A DNA stretch of 64,000 nt from Ovis canadensis (GCF_042477335.2 NC_091264.1:32551386-32615385), one strand, 5' to 3'. Positions 43,680-54,956 are shown, numbered from the stretch's first letter. Translations and numbers: made by a program. The notes: generated by a model not told the origin, from the sequence alone.

Positions 43680-43985
43680 TTTCCAGCAGGGGTGACATGG
43701 TATTTTTCTGCCATCAGACTGCAGGCTCCTTGAGGGCAGGATATTGACTCAGACTGGGATTTCACTGAGGGCTAAATGAATGGGTGCGGGAGTAGCACCC
43801 TCTGTCATAGGGAGCTCCCTGAGGGCAGGGCCATGGCTCCCCTCAGTCTAGAGCTCTTTGAAGGCATTGGATTCTCCCCTCAGATGAGGCTTTTGCACCC
43901 CACCCAACCCCTCTGGCTCTCAGCTGCTCCCAGGCATTCCTTCCAGGACACCGTTTGTCATGCTTTGATGAATGAAACCTACTAA
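43680..43985 (+). repeat. L2 3' end fragment
   Basis: 'atcagactgcaggctccttgagggcaggatattgac' is the L2 terminal phrase. It continues patchily to 'atgaatgaaacc'. Confidence 0.5.
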
Positions 43986-44480
43986 GAATAACTCAGTCCT
44001 TGTAGTCTCTAAAGGACAGGGGTGTTGGGGGCGGCGGGGGAGCCGAGGCTGGTGATTGTGAGGGGCTAGAGGAGGAGGATGAACACAACTCTTCATTCCA
44101 TAGCGTTTTCCCAGGTGCCCATCGTCCACTAGGAAGAGACTCGGGGCGGTGGGGGGGGGGGGTGCTGCAAGCCCCCCTACGGTGCCATTCCTGCTGTTGC
44201 CAGTAGGGGGAGGTTCCACAGGACTCCTGAGATGGAAATGCCAGCCCCCTTCTTCACAGCCTTCCCAGCCCTGAAGTCATCACCTCAGTGCCACCCAGCC
44301 CCCTCTATGCCTGCCACCGGCTTCCTCTGCCTGGAAGTCAGGTGCTTGGGGCGAGGGGCGGCTTCCACTGGGACAGGCACTGTGGGGGGGTGCCTTCATC
44401 TTCCTGAGGAGGACTGTCAGAGTGATCACGGGGATGGGGGGGTAGGGGATGGAGAAGCAGTCTCAGAATGACAGGAGGGC
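43986..44480. other. Non-coding, with G-run
   Basis: Unique GC-rich DNA with a run of 12 G at 44151-44162. Confidence 0.5.
44200..44213 (+). promoter_or_regulatory. CTCF-like motif
   Basis: CCAGTAGGGGGAGG, identical to the motif at 40939-40952. Confidence 0.45.
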
Positions 44481-44490
44481 ATTTGGTGGT

Positions 44491-44508
44491 GTTGTTGTTG
44501 TTGTTGTT
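44491..44508. repeat. (GTT)6 microsatellite
   Basis: Six perfect GTT units. Confidence 0.97.
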
Positions 44509-44510
44509 TT

Positions 44511-44834
44511 AATAAGAAGTGATTTATTAGTGGTGTTTTAATTTAGGGATGAGGCATGACTGACCCAGAAGATGAACCCCTGTCCCCGACCCCATTCCAC
44601 TCTTCCTTCCTCACCCACCCCTTTCCACTCCCAGACCTCAAGCCTCAAGTTCAGAACTGAGCGACCTTTCCAGGGCAACTGTTCTCCCAGGCACTTCACA
44701 AGGGGCCCGAGGGGTGGGGAGCCTGTGACCTTAACGCACTTCTTTGGACGAGGCCTTCCTGGCACCCGGCCCCCACCTGCCACCTCCTGAGAGGGACATT
44801 TCGGCCTGGTCTTGGCAAAAACACCAGCCTCTGA
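44511..44834. other. Non-coding, nothing recognised
   Basis: Unique DNA, no gene feature. Confidence 0.5.
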
Positions 44835-44950
44835 GCCAGGCAGCCTGGTATGGTACCAGCCCTGCCACTGACTCCACTGTGACCTTGAGAAGTCCTTTGC
44901 TCCCTGGGCCTCAGTTTCCCCATACCTGAAATGAGTTTGCTCTAGGTTTC
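44835..44950 (+). repeat. MIR fragment
   Basis: 'ctgccactgactccactgtgaccttgagaagtcc' followed by 'ctgggcctcagtttccccatacctgaaatg'. Confidence 0.85.
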
Positions 44951-45099
44951 ATGGTTTGCGAACCTTTCTTTTTAAAAAATAATGGATCCTATTACTTAAA
45001 TAGTAACTTATGCGGCGTCTCCACTGGTGACATTGAAAAAGTTTGGAGTTTTATGGTCAAAATAGGAGTGGGGGTCCAGAGCCCCAGGGTTCAATCCAT

Positions 45100-45150
45100 C
45101 ACACACATGTGCACACGCACATGCACACACACACACACACACACGTGTGC
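45100..45150. repeat. (CA)n microsatellite, interrupted
   Basis: CA runs broken by TG and GC steps; longest pure stretch about 45124-45144. Confidence 0.95.
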
Positions 45151-46065
45151 ATGTAGAATGGCTCCAGGGCACTCCACAGAGCACACTTCACAAACCTCTG
45201 AACCCTGAAATCCCCTGAGCAAACATTCTGGGGCCCTGCCACATCTGCGAGCTCCAGAACTGGGGATGAGGCTGGGACTGGGGGCCGCCCCGGTGTGGGG
45301 AGCAGGGCTGAGAGGTCACAAGGTGGGGGTCGGGGTGGGGGCAGAGCCAGTAGGGGGAGTCCTTGTGACACAAGGTAACACCACTGAGGCTGGGCAAGGG
45401 CCTAGGTCCAAAGCTGGGTCCATGCAAACCCTCTGAGCCAGAGTCTTGGTAGGGACTGAGTGCCCTCCCCAAGCAGGAGGGGCAGCAGGCATAGGAGGAG
45501 GGGGAAGCCTCTGGCAGCCTTTCTCTGGAATCCCTCTCGCCAGCCCCAGGATGAGGGCCAGAGTGACAGAGTGGGGGCTGAGCCCCAGTGGGGTAGCATT
45601 CCCCACTACAGGAGACACAGGGAGCCTCCCAGCACCCCCAAAGCTGGAAGTGTGAGGATTTGGTGACCAGCAAGAATGCAGTGGGGAGCAGACCTGTCAG
45701 ACTCTGGAGACAGGAGAATGAGAAGATGAGCAGATACCACACAGGGAAGAAAATGGCGTGATAAGAGGCAGGACTGGGTCTGGGGCCCTGGCTTAGAGCA
45801 GTGGGGAGGGTCCCTGCAAAGTGGGGAACAGCAGAAGCAGCCCTGTCCCTCCTAGCTGGCAGATGGACTGTGCTCAGGAGTCACCAGGTAAAGTAGGTAC
45901 TGCCCACTGATACCCCAAGCAGTCCTGGAGTGTCCATGTTCCTGATTTCCCCCAGAGAGCATGTGGGGGGAACATAGATGTCTCCCCAAGTCCACCTCCC
46001 TGGGATTTATGATGGGGGATGGGGCAGAGCCACCTCCGAGCTACCTCCCCATCCTCTATCCCAAC
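45151..46065. other. Non-coding, nothing recognised
   Basis: GC-rich unique DNA. A 184-codon minus-strand frame (45188-45742) shows no domain. Confidence 0.45.
45347..45360 (+). promoter_or_regulatory. CTCF-like motif
   Basis: CCAGTAGGGGGAGT, one base from the motifs at 40939 and 44200. Confidence 0.4.
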
Positions 46066-46068
46066 TAA

Positions 46069-46096
46069 CACACACACACACACACATGCACACACT
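46069..46096. repeat. (CA)n microsatellite
   Basis: CA run interrupted once by TG. Confidence 0.95.
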
Positions 46097-46149
46097 GACA
46101 TTTGTCCCCTAGAGACTTCACAGCCTGAGCCCTGGAAACTCCAGGATCG

Positions 46150-46440
46150 CCGCTATGTGCCAGGCATGGCTCTGGACACTGTGGGTTCCAGGAACAGAAG
46201 AGTCAGCCTAGGTCTTTGCCCTCGTGGTGCACATGTTTTAGGGAGTGAGTGACAACTCAACAAGTCACAAAGGAATCAAGTTCAGGTCGCGAGGAGACAA
46301 CCATGGGAGCAGAGAGTGCTGGGTGGCTGGGGCTGTTTAGAGTCATCAAAGGATGTCTCCGTGAGGAGGTGACATTCCAGTAGAGACCTGAGCTGCAAGA
46401 AGCCAGCTGTGCTTTGGGGCCAAAGGCCTTGAAAACGTAT
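46150..46440 (-). repeat. L2 fragment, antisense
   Basis: 'ctatgtgccaggcatggctctggacac', 'ctttgccctcgtggtgcacatg', 'gaggtgacattccagtagagacctgagctgcaagaagcc'. Confidence 0.75.
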
Positions 46441-46544
46441 GATGTTTTTAAACAGAAAAGAACATGTACCCATAAACGTTCAAGGGCAGGGACATGAAGA
46501 GCATCTGTAAAATGTCCGGCACAGTGACAGGAAATTCACATTCA

Positions 46545-46635
46545 TCATCTACTTCCCTCTTCAGCACGCTGGTGTCAAATAGTATTATTTTCATTTTACA
46601 GATAAAAAATATGAAGCCCACAGAGATCATTCATT
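46545..46635 (-). repeat. MIR scrap, antisense
   Basis: 'agtattattttcattttacagataaaaaatatgaagccc'. Confidence 0.5.
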
Positions 46636-46729
46636 TAAAAAGATGTACTGAGTTTTAGTCTCTAAAAACCGTATGATAAATTCCACGTGGGGTGTGCCGT
46701 CTTAGGTTCTACAGTCTGAGGGCAAAGAG

Positions 46730-47080
46730 GAAGATCTGGGAGGGCTTCCTGTAGGAGGAGTCCGTGTCTATGCTGAGTCTGAACAGATGAGGAAGGGATG
46801 ACAGGGGAAGTGAGGAGGTGAGGAGGGAGCCAGGGGGTGGCTCCAGTGCCAAAGATGCTGTAGGCAGAGTAAAAGACAGAGGAGGGGGTCCTGCCCGGCT
46901 GCCTGGTCAGCAATGTGAGGGGGTGGGGTGGTGAATAAGGAGCCCGCATGCAGGGAGGGGGGCCGGGGGGCAAATGGGCCACGGGTTGTGGCTGTTGGGC
47001 AAGGCTGGTCGGGTGGGGCCTCTTCCAAGGCTCTGGTGACCTGGCCCCCGTGAATGACGATGTTACTAATGGCAAAGAGT
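46730..47080 (-). repeat. L2 fragment, antisense (degraded)
   Basis: 'ggagggcttcctgtaggagga' and 'gagtctgaacagatgagg' recall antisense L2; later parts are too degraded to follow. Confidence 0.4.
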
Positions 47081-47604
47081 GGTGCCAGCCAGTGACAAGA
47101 ACAACTCACAGGCTCACACACTCCTCACACATAGACAGGCAAGTGCCTGCCACACACACACACACACGTGCAGCTGGTCTGTACTGACAAGGGTCTGCAG
47201 AAGCACAGATACGTGCGCACACGTGCACGTGGAAGAAAGTGCGCTTTTGTTCCTTCCAGCAGCGCCACACGTGTGGTGCTGAATGATACGGTGAGGCCCG
47301 GAGAGAGGCGTCTTGGGAGCAGCTCCCCCCGACTCCTCACCTCCCAGCTTTTCCAAGGAGGCCACCGTCCAGAACCCGCTTTGGGCCACTTTCCCAGAGG
47401 ATGACCCCTTGACAGGAGTCTAACCTGAGGTCGAGGGCCCCTCCAACAGCTTCCTCCTCAGAGTGGAGTTTGTGGTTGGGAAGGAGGAACCTGACCCCTG
47501 GCCAATGACCTGGTCTGCAGAGCCTAGGGATGGGCAGAGGGCAGCACCTTGACTCTGAGTCCCCTACCTTGGCAAGCTCAGAAGCCTGAGACATGTGCCC
47601 AGCC
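47081..47604. other. Non-coding with a short CA repeat
   Basis: Unique DNA. (CA)n lies at 47152-47166. Confidence 0.5.
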
Positions 47605-47712
47605 CGTGCCTAGATACACCTCCCACCCCTGTGGGCTTCCTAAGAGTAGGGACCATGTGTTATCTGCCACTAGCCCACCCCTGCCACACAGAGGGCACCC
47701 AGCACCGGGGCC
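47605..47712 (+). repeat. L2 3' end fragment
   Basis: 'cctaagagtagggaccatgtgttatctgcc' then 'agagggcacccagcacc'. Confidence 0.5.
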
Positions 47713-48109
47713 ATGGCTGGCAAAGCTGGGATGGGAAGGGGTGCTCTGCTCAGGGAGACAGATGGAGCACCTCCTAGAAGGGTGCAGTAGCAGCTAGACA
47801 GGAATTGGGAAGAGCACGCAGCCACCTGGGACCCCCAAGGCTGGGACCAGGTTGGACGGGTCTTTCATCTATACGCAGCGTCTGCCCTGTCTCTGGCAGC
47901 CCTGTCGTGGCTGATGACCCATCAGTGACTCACTGCCAGCTGTGGGCACGAAACGGAGAAAGTGACCCCCAGCTGAGCTCATGCACTCACAATTAGCCCT
48001 CTACACCCCCTCACCACGGCAGCCTCCCGGCCTCCACGCACGCACATCCCAGGCTGCCCTTTCCCAACCACAGAGTGCCTCCTGCTGCTTATTTTAGCCT
48101 GATGAAACC
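47713..48109. other. Non-coding, nothing recognised
   Basis: Unique DNA, no gene feature. Confidence 0.5.
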
Positions 48110-48265
48110 TCTTAAAATGTCAGAGCTGGAACTGAGCTCCAGATCATGCAGTTCAACCCCTTCATTCAACCAGGGAGGAAATGGGGATTCAGGGAGAGTG
48201 AGTGACAAGTTTCAGGTCACAGAGCTAATTGGTGGTATGACCAGAAATTGACTGCAGGCTTTGGG
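48110..48265 (-). repeat. MIR-like fragment, antisense
   Basis: 'aaccaggg-aggaaatggggattcagggagagtgagtgacaag' and 'ggtcacagagctaattggtgg'. Confidence 0.65.
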
Positions 48266-48344
48266 GGAGTCCCAATCCGGCCATTCTAAACTTTGGGCGG
48301 GTGGGGTGGGAGTGCAGTCTGCTTCAGGCAGCCTATTGCCAGTC

Positions 48345-48555
48345 TTCTGGAGCCTCTGGAATCAGCATGCCTGGATTTGAGCCCCAGTTTGCCAGTTATC
48401 AAGTTACCCACTCTCTCCATACCTCTGTTTTCCCATCTGTAAAATGGATCTAACAATGGTACCTACTCCCAGGTTAATGTGAAGATTGATTCAGTTAATA
48501 TCTCTGAATTGCTGAGTGCAGTGTCAAGCAAAGAATGAGTACTCAGAAAATATTA
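48345..48555 (+). repeat. MIR, near full length
   Basis: 'ctggaatcagcatgcctggatttgagccccagtttgcc', 'ctctgttttcccatctgtaaaatgg', 'gtacctactcccaggttaatgtgaagattgattcagttaata'. Confidence 0.9.
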
Positions 48556-50135
48556 GCTAACTTGTCTGAGTGCCTAGTGGAGTCACTAAGAATTGGTCCT
48601 TACTGTGGAAAGTCCAAAATCTTGGTTTTATCAGTTGGCCCAAGGGTGAGCAGATGTCAGGAGGCCGGCTGTGTTGAAAGACTTGCAGCAAACTGATGGA
48701 TGTGTTACCGTGGGGACAGGGGCTGCTGTCAGAAGGACCGTGGTGGCCACAGTGGCTGCCTCCCACTCTGGCAGCCACCCCCTGAGATCTAAAGATTGCA
48801 AACCTCACGATCAGGGGCAGCTGGAGATTCTCAGGACTGTTCAAGCTGGGTGAGCCCGAAGGAATGCCCTTTTGAACTCAGGAATGGGCCTCTGTTCCTC
48901 TGCAAAATAGTTAGAGGCTATGATGGTTGTGTGCATGAGATCCAGGGGCTGTGGTACCTTTCCAGCTCTCCCCCTCCCTCACCCTCTTAAGGCCAGCCGC
49001 CTCTGTTCAGACCAGTCTTGCCTGGTCCCAGTTGGATAAATATTGACACATTCTTCTCCTTCCACGTTCTTCCTTTATCAGTCACCAAAGCCCTGACACC
49101 TCACACCGGATGAACTATGATCCCAGAACACGTATGAGGTTGGGGTGGTCTCATTCCAGCCCCAGAAATACTTGTTGAATGGATAACTCGGTGAATCAAT
49201 GAATGGAGCCATTCCCAGAACCTCCTGAAAACTCACCCTGAGCTCTCAACATTGGGCAACTCTCCCTGGAGCCCCAGCCATGCGCTCCATCTGGGGAAAG
49301 GCTTTCCTGCAGCTGTCTCAGCCATCCTTGCCACCTCTCATCTCCCACTAACATGGCAACATTTCTCTGCCTCCACCCTGTCCCCACTACCCAGTCTAGA
49401 CAATTCAGTGTGTCTGCAGCCTCCCCCAGTAGGAGTGCTGCTGTTACAGCCATAGTCACTGCCCACATGGTGAGTGGTCGGTCTCTAGCCCTCTCTTGCT
49501 CCCCATGTCATAGCTGTCCCCATTCACCCCACCCAGCTTCCTATGATGGCCTGTGTAAGAACACTCACTTTTTCACTTGCTGTTCCAGGTCCACTGATAG
49601 CCCATGATGCCAGCCAAGCCCGAACCGAGTCCTGGCCCTGCCAGCCCCATAGAGTCCTGTGGGTGACCCATTCTTTATTGGGAGCATCACCTACTGTCTG
49701 GACGCCAGCCCATCAGGGAAGATTGAAACCCCTCAGATCGGGAGTCCAGCCCGAGCCGGCAAGGAGTTTGTGCCCCTTTGAAGGCTAGAATGCTGGACCC
49801 CAGTTCTGTCCTCAGGTGCCAGGACATGGCCTGAGCATCATCTCCAGTCTGGTTCCGGCTTTTTCCCCATCATTGACCCACTGCCCAGACCTCTGCATGG
49901 TTCCTGGCTACCGAGATCTCTTCATAGCAACCAAAGAGTATCTGAGCTTAGAAGATCCTAAGGAATCGCCCAGTCTGGTGGAGATGCTCTAGAGTATTCA
50001 AAAACATAATAGCCTTTTTCACTGGAACAATGATTAGGGGTGTTTCAGCATTGAGTGCTGTGGGATAGAGATGCTAAATGTCCCACAGTGCACAAGGCAA
50101 TCTGCACAGTGACAGATCCCTTCCTTCATTGGATA
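48556..50135. other. Non-coding unique stretch
   Basis: About 1.6 kb without young repeats or supported genes. Composition is near neutral. Confidence 0.45.
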
Positions 50136-50139
50136 AACA

Positions 50140-50240
50140 CTGGTTCTAGCTGAAAGTGCTTAACTGTGTAGTTGTAGTAACTAAGAGCCACGGAGGATAA
50201 GGGACTGGCCCAGGATTACATGCGCATTTGTCTTTTAGGC
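50140..50240 (-). repeat. MIR scrap, antisense
   Basis: 'taagagccacggaggataagggactggcccaggattaca' follows the reverse MIR tail weakly. Confidence 0.4.
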
Positions 50241-50309
50241 AATCCCACGAGGGGAACCCAGGCATTCTCCCTCTTGAGAATATCAGTGTCATCTGTTCAG
50301 TATTCCACC

Positions 50310-50890
50310 AGCAGTCACCAAGTTTGAGGCACTATGGGAGAGTAAAAGACTAAAGTGAGACCCATGCAAAGGCTTCACAGAGGTGTCATTTGAGCAGAGG
50401 CTTAGAAGTTGGCTCATGGACTGGTGGCTCAGAGAGTAAAGAATCTGCCTGCAATGCAGGAGACCTGGGTTCGATCCCTGGATCAGAAAGATCCCCTGGA
50501 GAAAGGGAATGGCTACCCAATCCAGTATCCTTGCCTGGAGAATTAATTCCATGGACAGAGGAGCCTGGTGAACTTCAATCCATCTGATCACAAAGAGTCA
50601 GACATGACTGAGGGACTAACACTTCCACTTCCGTAGACCTGTGACTTCTGAAAGTTGGAGAGAGCATAATAGGAAATGATGGGATATGAGGACTGATGCC
50701 CAGGAGTGAAGGTCGATGAGAAATAAGCACAGACTTTGGGGAGAAAGCAGTGGAGGATGGGAAGGAGTTGGAAGGTGAATTGAGGCTAGAGCACAGAGGA
50801 CTTTGCATGTCAATTGAGGGTTAGGATTTTCTGCTACAGGCAATAGGAAGCCAGTGAAGATATAAGAGTAGAAGGCGGGCAGTGGTGAGC
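50310..50890 (-). repeat. L2 split by Bov-tA
   Basis: Parts 50310-50420 ('gaggtgtcatttgagcagaggcttagaag') and 50640-50890 ('gagcacagaggactttgcatg', 'ggttaggattttctgctacaggcaataggaagccagtgaag') are one antisense L2. Confidence 0.75.
50422..50637 (+). mobile_element. Bov-tA SINE
   Basis: Head GTGGCTCAGAGAGTAAAG, complete Bov-A unit ending 'gacatgactgagggactaacac'. Inserted in the L2. Confidence 0.94.
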
Positions 50891-51164
50891 TCTCTGCTTC
50901 ATAGCAAGTTTCCTGAGGCTGCCTATGGAGAAGCAATGGGAGGGAAATTATAGGGCCAGGAAACTGCGGTCTGAACATTCCTCAAGAAAGACACACATGA
51001 TGTCATGGATGAGAACAGGATCAAGGGGATGGGGTGAGAAGACGGAGACCACCTCAGAGCCAAGCCACATTGCGGGGATTGGCCATGTCCTCAGCATTTA
51101 AACCAGGGATATTATCTGAGTTTGGGTTCCCTTGGAAGTAGACCCTAGGAAAAGGACTTGAGAG
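50891..51164. other. Non-coding, nothing recognised
   Basis: Unique DNA, possibly degraded L2. Confidence 0.4.
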
Positions 51165-51283
51165 AATTCCCGGTGGTCCTGTGGTTGGGAGTCCGTGCTT
51201 CCACTACAAGGGGCACGGGTTTGATCTCTGGTCTATGAACCAAGATCCCACATGCCACTCAGAGCAGAAAAAAAAAAGAGGAA
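51165..51283 (+). mobile_element. CHR-type SINE (head only)
   Basis: 'attcccggtggtcctgtggttgggag' head, box-B-like 'gggtttgatctctgg', poly(A) tail. Confidence 0.88.
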
Positions 51284-51815
51284 GATGACAAAGGATTTGA
51301 AAATCATTTGTTTGGGAGATGATCTCAAAGATAAACAGTAGGGGAATGGAGAAATCAGGCAGGAAAAGGAGGATAGCAAAAAAAAAAAAAAAAAAAGTGT
51401 TACATCAAGCCAATTATCCCTGTGGGCAACTAAAGATCAGTCTTGCTGGAAATCTCTGAGAGACAGTAGAGAACACACACTTCTGAGTTAATCCTTAAAG
51501 GGCAAAGGAGCTGGGAGAATTTATCCACTGACTCACACCATTCATTGTTTGAGGGGTTGCTCCTGGGAGCATTAACTCTCTGGCACTTTTGGAATGCTCC
51601 ACATGCAGGAGCAGGCTTTACAGCCAGAAAAAGTCCTCAGGTATAGTCTCAGGTGCTTGCAGTTAGAAGCTACCAGGTAGCTGTGTAGGAAAACGGTGAG
51701 TACCTGTAAGATGGGGCAAGGCATTGATTGTATCTTGCAACACACATTCTTTACATACAAGGTGACATGAGTTAGCCAAGACAGCTCCCTGTCTAAAAGT
51801 GACTCCATAAGTGAA
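51284..51815. other. Non-coding, with poly(A) run
   Basis: Unique DNA with an 18-nt A run at about 51379-51396. Confidence 0.5.
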
Positions 51816-51830
51816 CTAGGTAGAATATTT

Positions 51831-51964
51831 TTCTTTTTTTTTTTTTTTGGCTACATCATGCGGCAGGCATGTGGGATCTTAGTTTCTCCACCAAGAATCG
51901 AACCCACACACACCTCCCTGCATTAAAAGTTCAGAGTCTTAACCACTGGACCACCAAGCAAGTC
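51831..51964 (-). mobile_element. CHR-type SINE (head only)
   Basis: Poly(T) at the left, head at the right. Target duplication CTAGGTAGAATATTT (51816-51830) and CTAGGTAGGATATTT (51965-51979), one mismatch. Confidence 0.95.
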
Positions 51965-51979
51965 CTAGGTAGGATATTT

Positions 51980-52194
51980 CTGAGCGAGGACATTGACTGC
52001 TGAAGTGCTTAGCTTCTGTGACCCCTGGAAGGCAGAGAAGGAATCTGAAGTATAATAACTGGTTCTATCAATTTTTACTTTATGTTTTGATGCCAAGTTA
52101 TCAAGTGCATACAAATGTAGAGTTATTATATCTCCCTAGTCGCAAAAGAGTTGGATGTGACTTAGTGACTAAACAGCAACAGTGAATTCAGCTT
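51980..52194. other. Non-coding, nothing recognised apart from a SINE scrap
   Basis: 'gtcgcaaaagagttggatgtgacttagtgactaaacagcaac' at 52139-52180 is the 3' end of a Bov-tA copy without the rest. Confidence 0.6.
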
Positions 52195-52205
52195 TATATC
52201 ATATG

Positions 52206-52483
52206 CTGCTGCTGCTGCTGCTAAGTCGCTTCAGTCGTGTCCGACTCTGTGTGACCCCATAGATGGCAGCCCACCAGGCGCCCCCGTCCCTGGGATTCTC
52301 CAGGTAAGAACACTAGAGTGGGTTGCCATTTCCTTCTCCAATGCATGAAAGTGAAAAGTGAAAGTGAAGTCGCTCAGTCATGTCCGACTCATTGCGACCC
52401 CATGGACTGCAGCCCACCAGGCACTCCCGTTCCTGGGATTTTCCAGGCAAGAGTACTGGAGTGGGGTGCCATCACCTTCTCCA
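52206..52483 (-). mobile_element. Bov-A2 SINE
   Basis: Starts with a CTG repeat (52206-52221, tail complement) followed by two Bov-A monomers. Target duplication TATATCATATG at 52195-52205 and 52484-52494. Confidence 0.97.
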
Positions 52484-53360
52484 TATATCATATGAAGTAA
52501 CTCTATACCTAGTAATGCTTTAAAATCTAGTCTTATTTTGATGTAGTTACACTAGCCTTTTGCTTTTGTTCGTGTTATGTGTTATACCTTTTCTCATCCT
52601 TTCTCTTTGTATTTCAGGTAACTCTATGTAAGCAGTATATAGTTGAATTTTGTTCTTATCCAAAATAAGTCTGAATCTTTGCCTTTGAATAGGAAAATTT
52701 TACATATAATAAAATTATCTTTAGGTTTAAAATCTACTATTTTTTCCTTTTTTAAAATCTTACCATCTATATATTCCATCTATTCTATGTTTCCTCTCCC
52801 CTTTCTTTGCATCTGTTATTTCATCCAGTTACCTTCCTCCATTATTTTGTAAAGTTATTTACTCTTTTACAATGTCTTAGTAGTTACCCAGAGATTACAG
52901 CATGCATTCTTAACAAATCCTAATATTAACTGATTCTTTTACTCTCTTCCCTTAAAATATAGGCAAAGACCTTGGGGCTTTAACTCCCCACAAACACTAT
53001 CATATTATTTTTCTATACAACCAGTATTATTTGATATTTACTCACATACTTGCCATTTTCATTGGTCTTAATTCTTTTCTGCACCTCTGACCTCCCATTT
53101 GGGATTATTTTTTTCTGCCTGAAAATATTCTATTAATGTGGGCCCACTGGTGACTAATTCTTGTGATTTTTATTAGACTGAAATGTATTTATTTCTTCTT
53201 TCCTTGAATTTTTTTTCTGGGTATTGAAAAATAAGTTGGTGGTTATTTTCTGTCAGCCCTCTAAAGAATCCCACTGTCTTTTGGCCTCCGCTCTTTTCCA
53301 TTAAGAAATCAGTTGTATATCCAATCTGTTATCCCTTTGAATGTAATCTCTGCTTTTCTG

Positions 53361-54026
53361 TTTTTTTTTTAAATTATTTTTTATTGAAGGATAATTGCTT
53401 TACAGAATTTTGTTGCTTTCTGTCAAACCTCAACATGAATCAGCCATAGGTATACCTATATCCCCTCCCTTTTGAACCTCCCTCCCATCTCCCTCCCCAC
53501 CCCCTTCTCCTAGGTTCATACAGAGCCCCTGTTTGAGTTTCCTGAGCCATACAGCAAATTCTCATTGGCTATCTATTTTACATATGGTAATGTAAGTTTC
53601 CATGTTACTCTTTCCATACAGCTCACCCTCTCCTCCCCTCTCTCCATGTTCATAAGTCTATTCTCTATGTCTGTTTCTCCACTGTTGCCCTGTAAGTAAA
53701 TTCTTCAGGACCATTTTTCTAGATTCTGTATGTATGTGTTGGAATACAGTATTTGTCTTTCTCTTTCTGACTCACTTCACTCTGTATAATAGGCTCTAGG
53801 TTCATCCACCTCATTAGAACTGACTCACTCCTTTTTATGGTTGAGTAATATTCCATTGTGTGTATGCACCACAACTTCTTAATCCATTCATCTGTCGATG
53901 GATATCTAGGTTGCTTCCATGTTCTAACTATTGTAAATAGTGCTGCGATGAACAATGGGATACATGTGTCTCTTTCAATTTTGGTTTCCTCAGGGTATAT
54001 GCCTAGGAGTGAGATTGCTGGGTAGT
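53361..54026 (-). mobile_element. 5'-truncated L1, L1 half of a U6-L1 chimera
   Basis: On the minus strand it ends in a 10-nt A tail at 53361-53370. The minus frame at 53719-53955 reads ORF2 C-terminal residues including MEYYSTIKR. The 5' side joins the U6 copy directly at 54026/54027. It shares one target duplication with U6: CTGCTTTTCT at 53350-53359 and 54131-54140. Confidence 0.92.
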
Positions 54027-54131
54027 AAAAATACGGAACGCTTCATGAATTTGTGTGTCATCCTTGTGCAGAAACCATGCTAATCTTCTCTGTATTGTTC
54101 CAATTTTAGTATGTGCTGCCGAAGCGAGCAC
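54027..54131 (-). pseudogene. RNU6: U6 snRNA retrocopy fused to L1
   Basis: The minus strand reads a full-length U6: 5' GTGCTCGCTTCGGCAGCACAT, the intact ACAGAGA box, and the 3' oligo-T end. It has 105 nt against about 107, with a 2-nt deletion after CACATA and roughly eight substitutions, mostly C-to-T or G-to-A. No U6-type upstream TATA or PSE elements are present because old L1 lies upstream, so it is a processed pseudogene, not an active gene. Confidence 0.95.
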
Positions 54132-54582
54132 TGCTTTTCTCTGTTTTTAAGATTTTTTCCTTATCTTTAATTTTCAGCTTTTAGTTTTATCTAATAGTAA
54201 ATATGTACTTTCACTTTATTCATATAGGCATAGGTGTATATCCCTTCTGCTTATCCCGATTTAGGCTCTCAGAGTGTACTGAATAAATGGATCAGTGTCT
54301 TTTATCAGCTTTTGGAAGCTCTCAGCCATTATCCCTTCATATCTTGCTTCTATCCCAGTCGCTTGAGCTTTTCACTGTTTCTTCTAGTCTAATAGACTGT
54401 CTATATTTCTATCCTTTTACCTTCCCAAGCTTCATTCTGGATATTTTTTTCTCATCTAACTTCTAAGTTTCTTTATCAGCTGTGTCTAGTATGCTGTTAA
54501 ACCTATCCTTTGAATTCTTAGTATCAGTTTTAGAATTTCCATTTTGAAAAAAAAATAGTTTCAATTCTCTGCTAAAATTCTT

Positions 54583-54956
54583 TTTTTTCCCAGTTTTATT
54601 GAGATATAATTGACATGCAGCACTTTGTATGTTTAAAGTGTAAAGCATAATGATTTGACTTACATAAATCATGAAATGATCATCTCAAGTTTTCTGAACA
54701 TCCATCATCTCATATGAATGCAAAATTAATAGAAAAAATTTTTTTCTTGTGATATGAATCCCCAGCATTTACTCTTTTAACAATTTTCATGTATAACACA
54801 TAGCAGTGTTAATTATATACATTTATCAAGTTATACATTATATCCTTAATACGTCTTTGTTTTATAACTAAAAGTTTGTACCTTTTGACTGCCTACCTCC
54901 AAATCCACCTACCCCCACCCTGCCTCTGCTAACCACAAATCTGATCTCTTTTTCTA
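54583..54956 (-). mobile_element. Second L1 3' end, antisense
   Basis: Begins 'ttttttttcccagttttattgagatataattgac', the complement of an L1 3' terminus, then 'gatcatctcaagttttctgaacatcc'. Confidence 0.75.

Larger units (their letters stand above)
52495..54582 (-). mobile_element. Old L1, antisense, host of the U6-L1 chimera
   Basis: Parts 52495-53360 and 54131-54582 carry antisense L1M-type 3' UTR/ORF2 phrases ('gttggtggttattttctgtcagccctctaaagaatcccactgtcttttggcctcc', 'agctctcagccattatcccttcat'). A younger L1 insertion splits it. Confidence 0.8.

Noticed and set aside
52206-52221. Triplet-expansion style CTG repeat
   Set aside because: It is the tail complement of a Bov-A2 SINE, with five units, and similar tails occur at 22454-22466 and 63783-63799.
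54027-54131. Functional U6 snRNA gene
   Set aside because: It has about eight substitutions and a 2-nt deletion, lacks upstream snRNA promoter elements, and is part of an L1 retrotransposition product.
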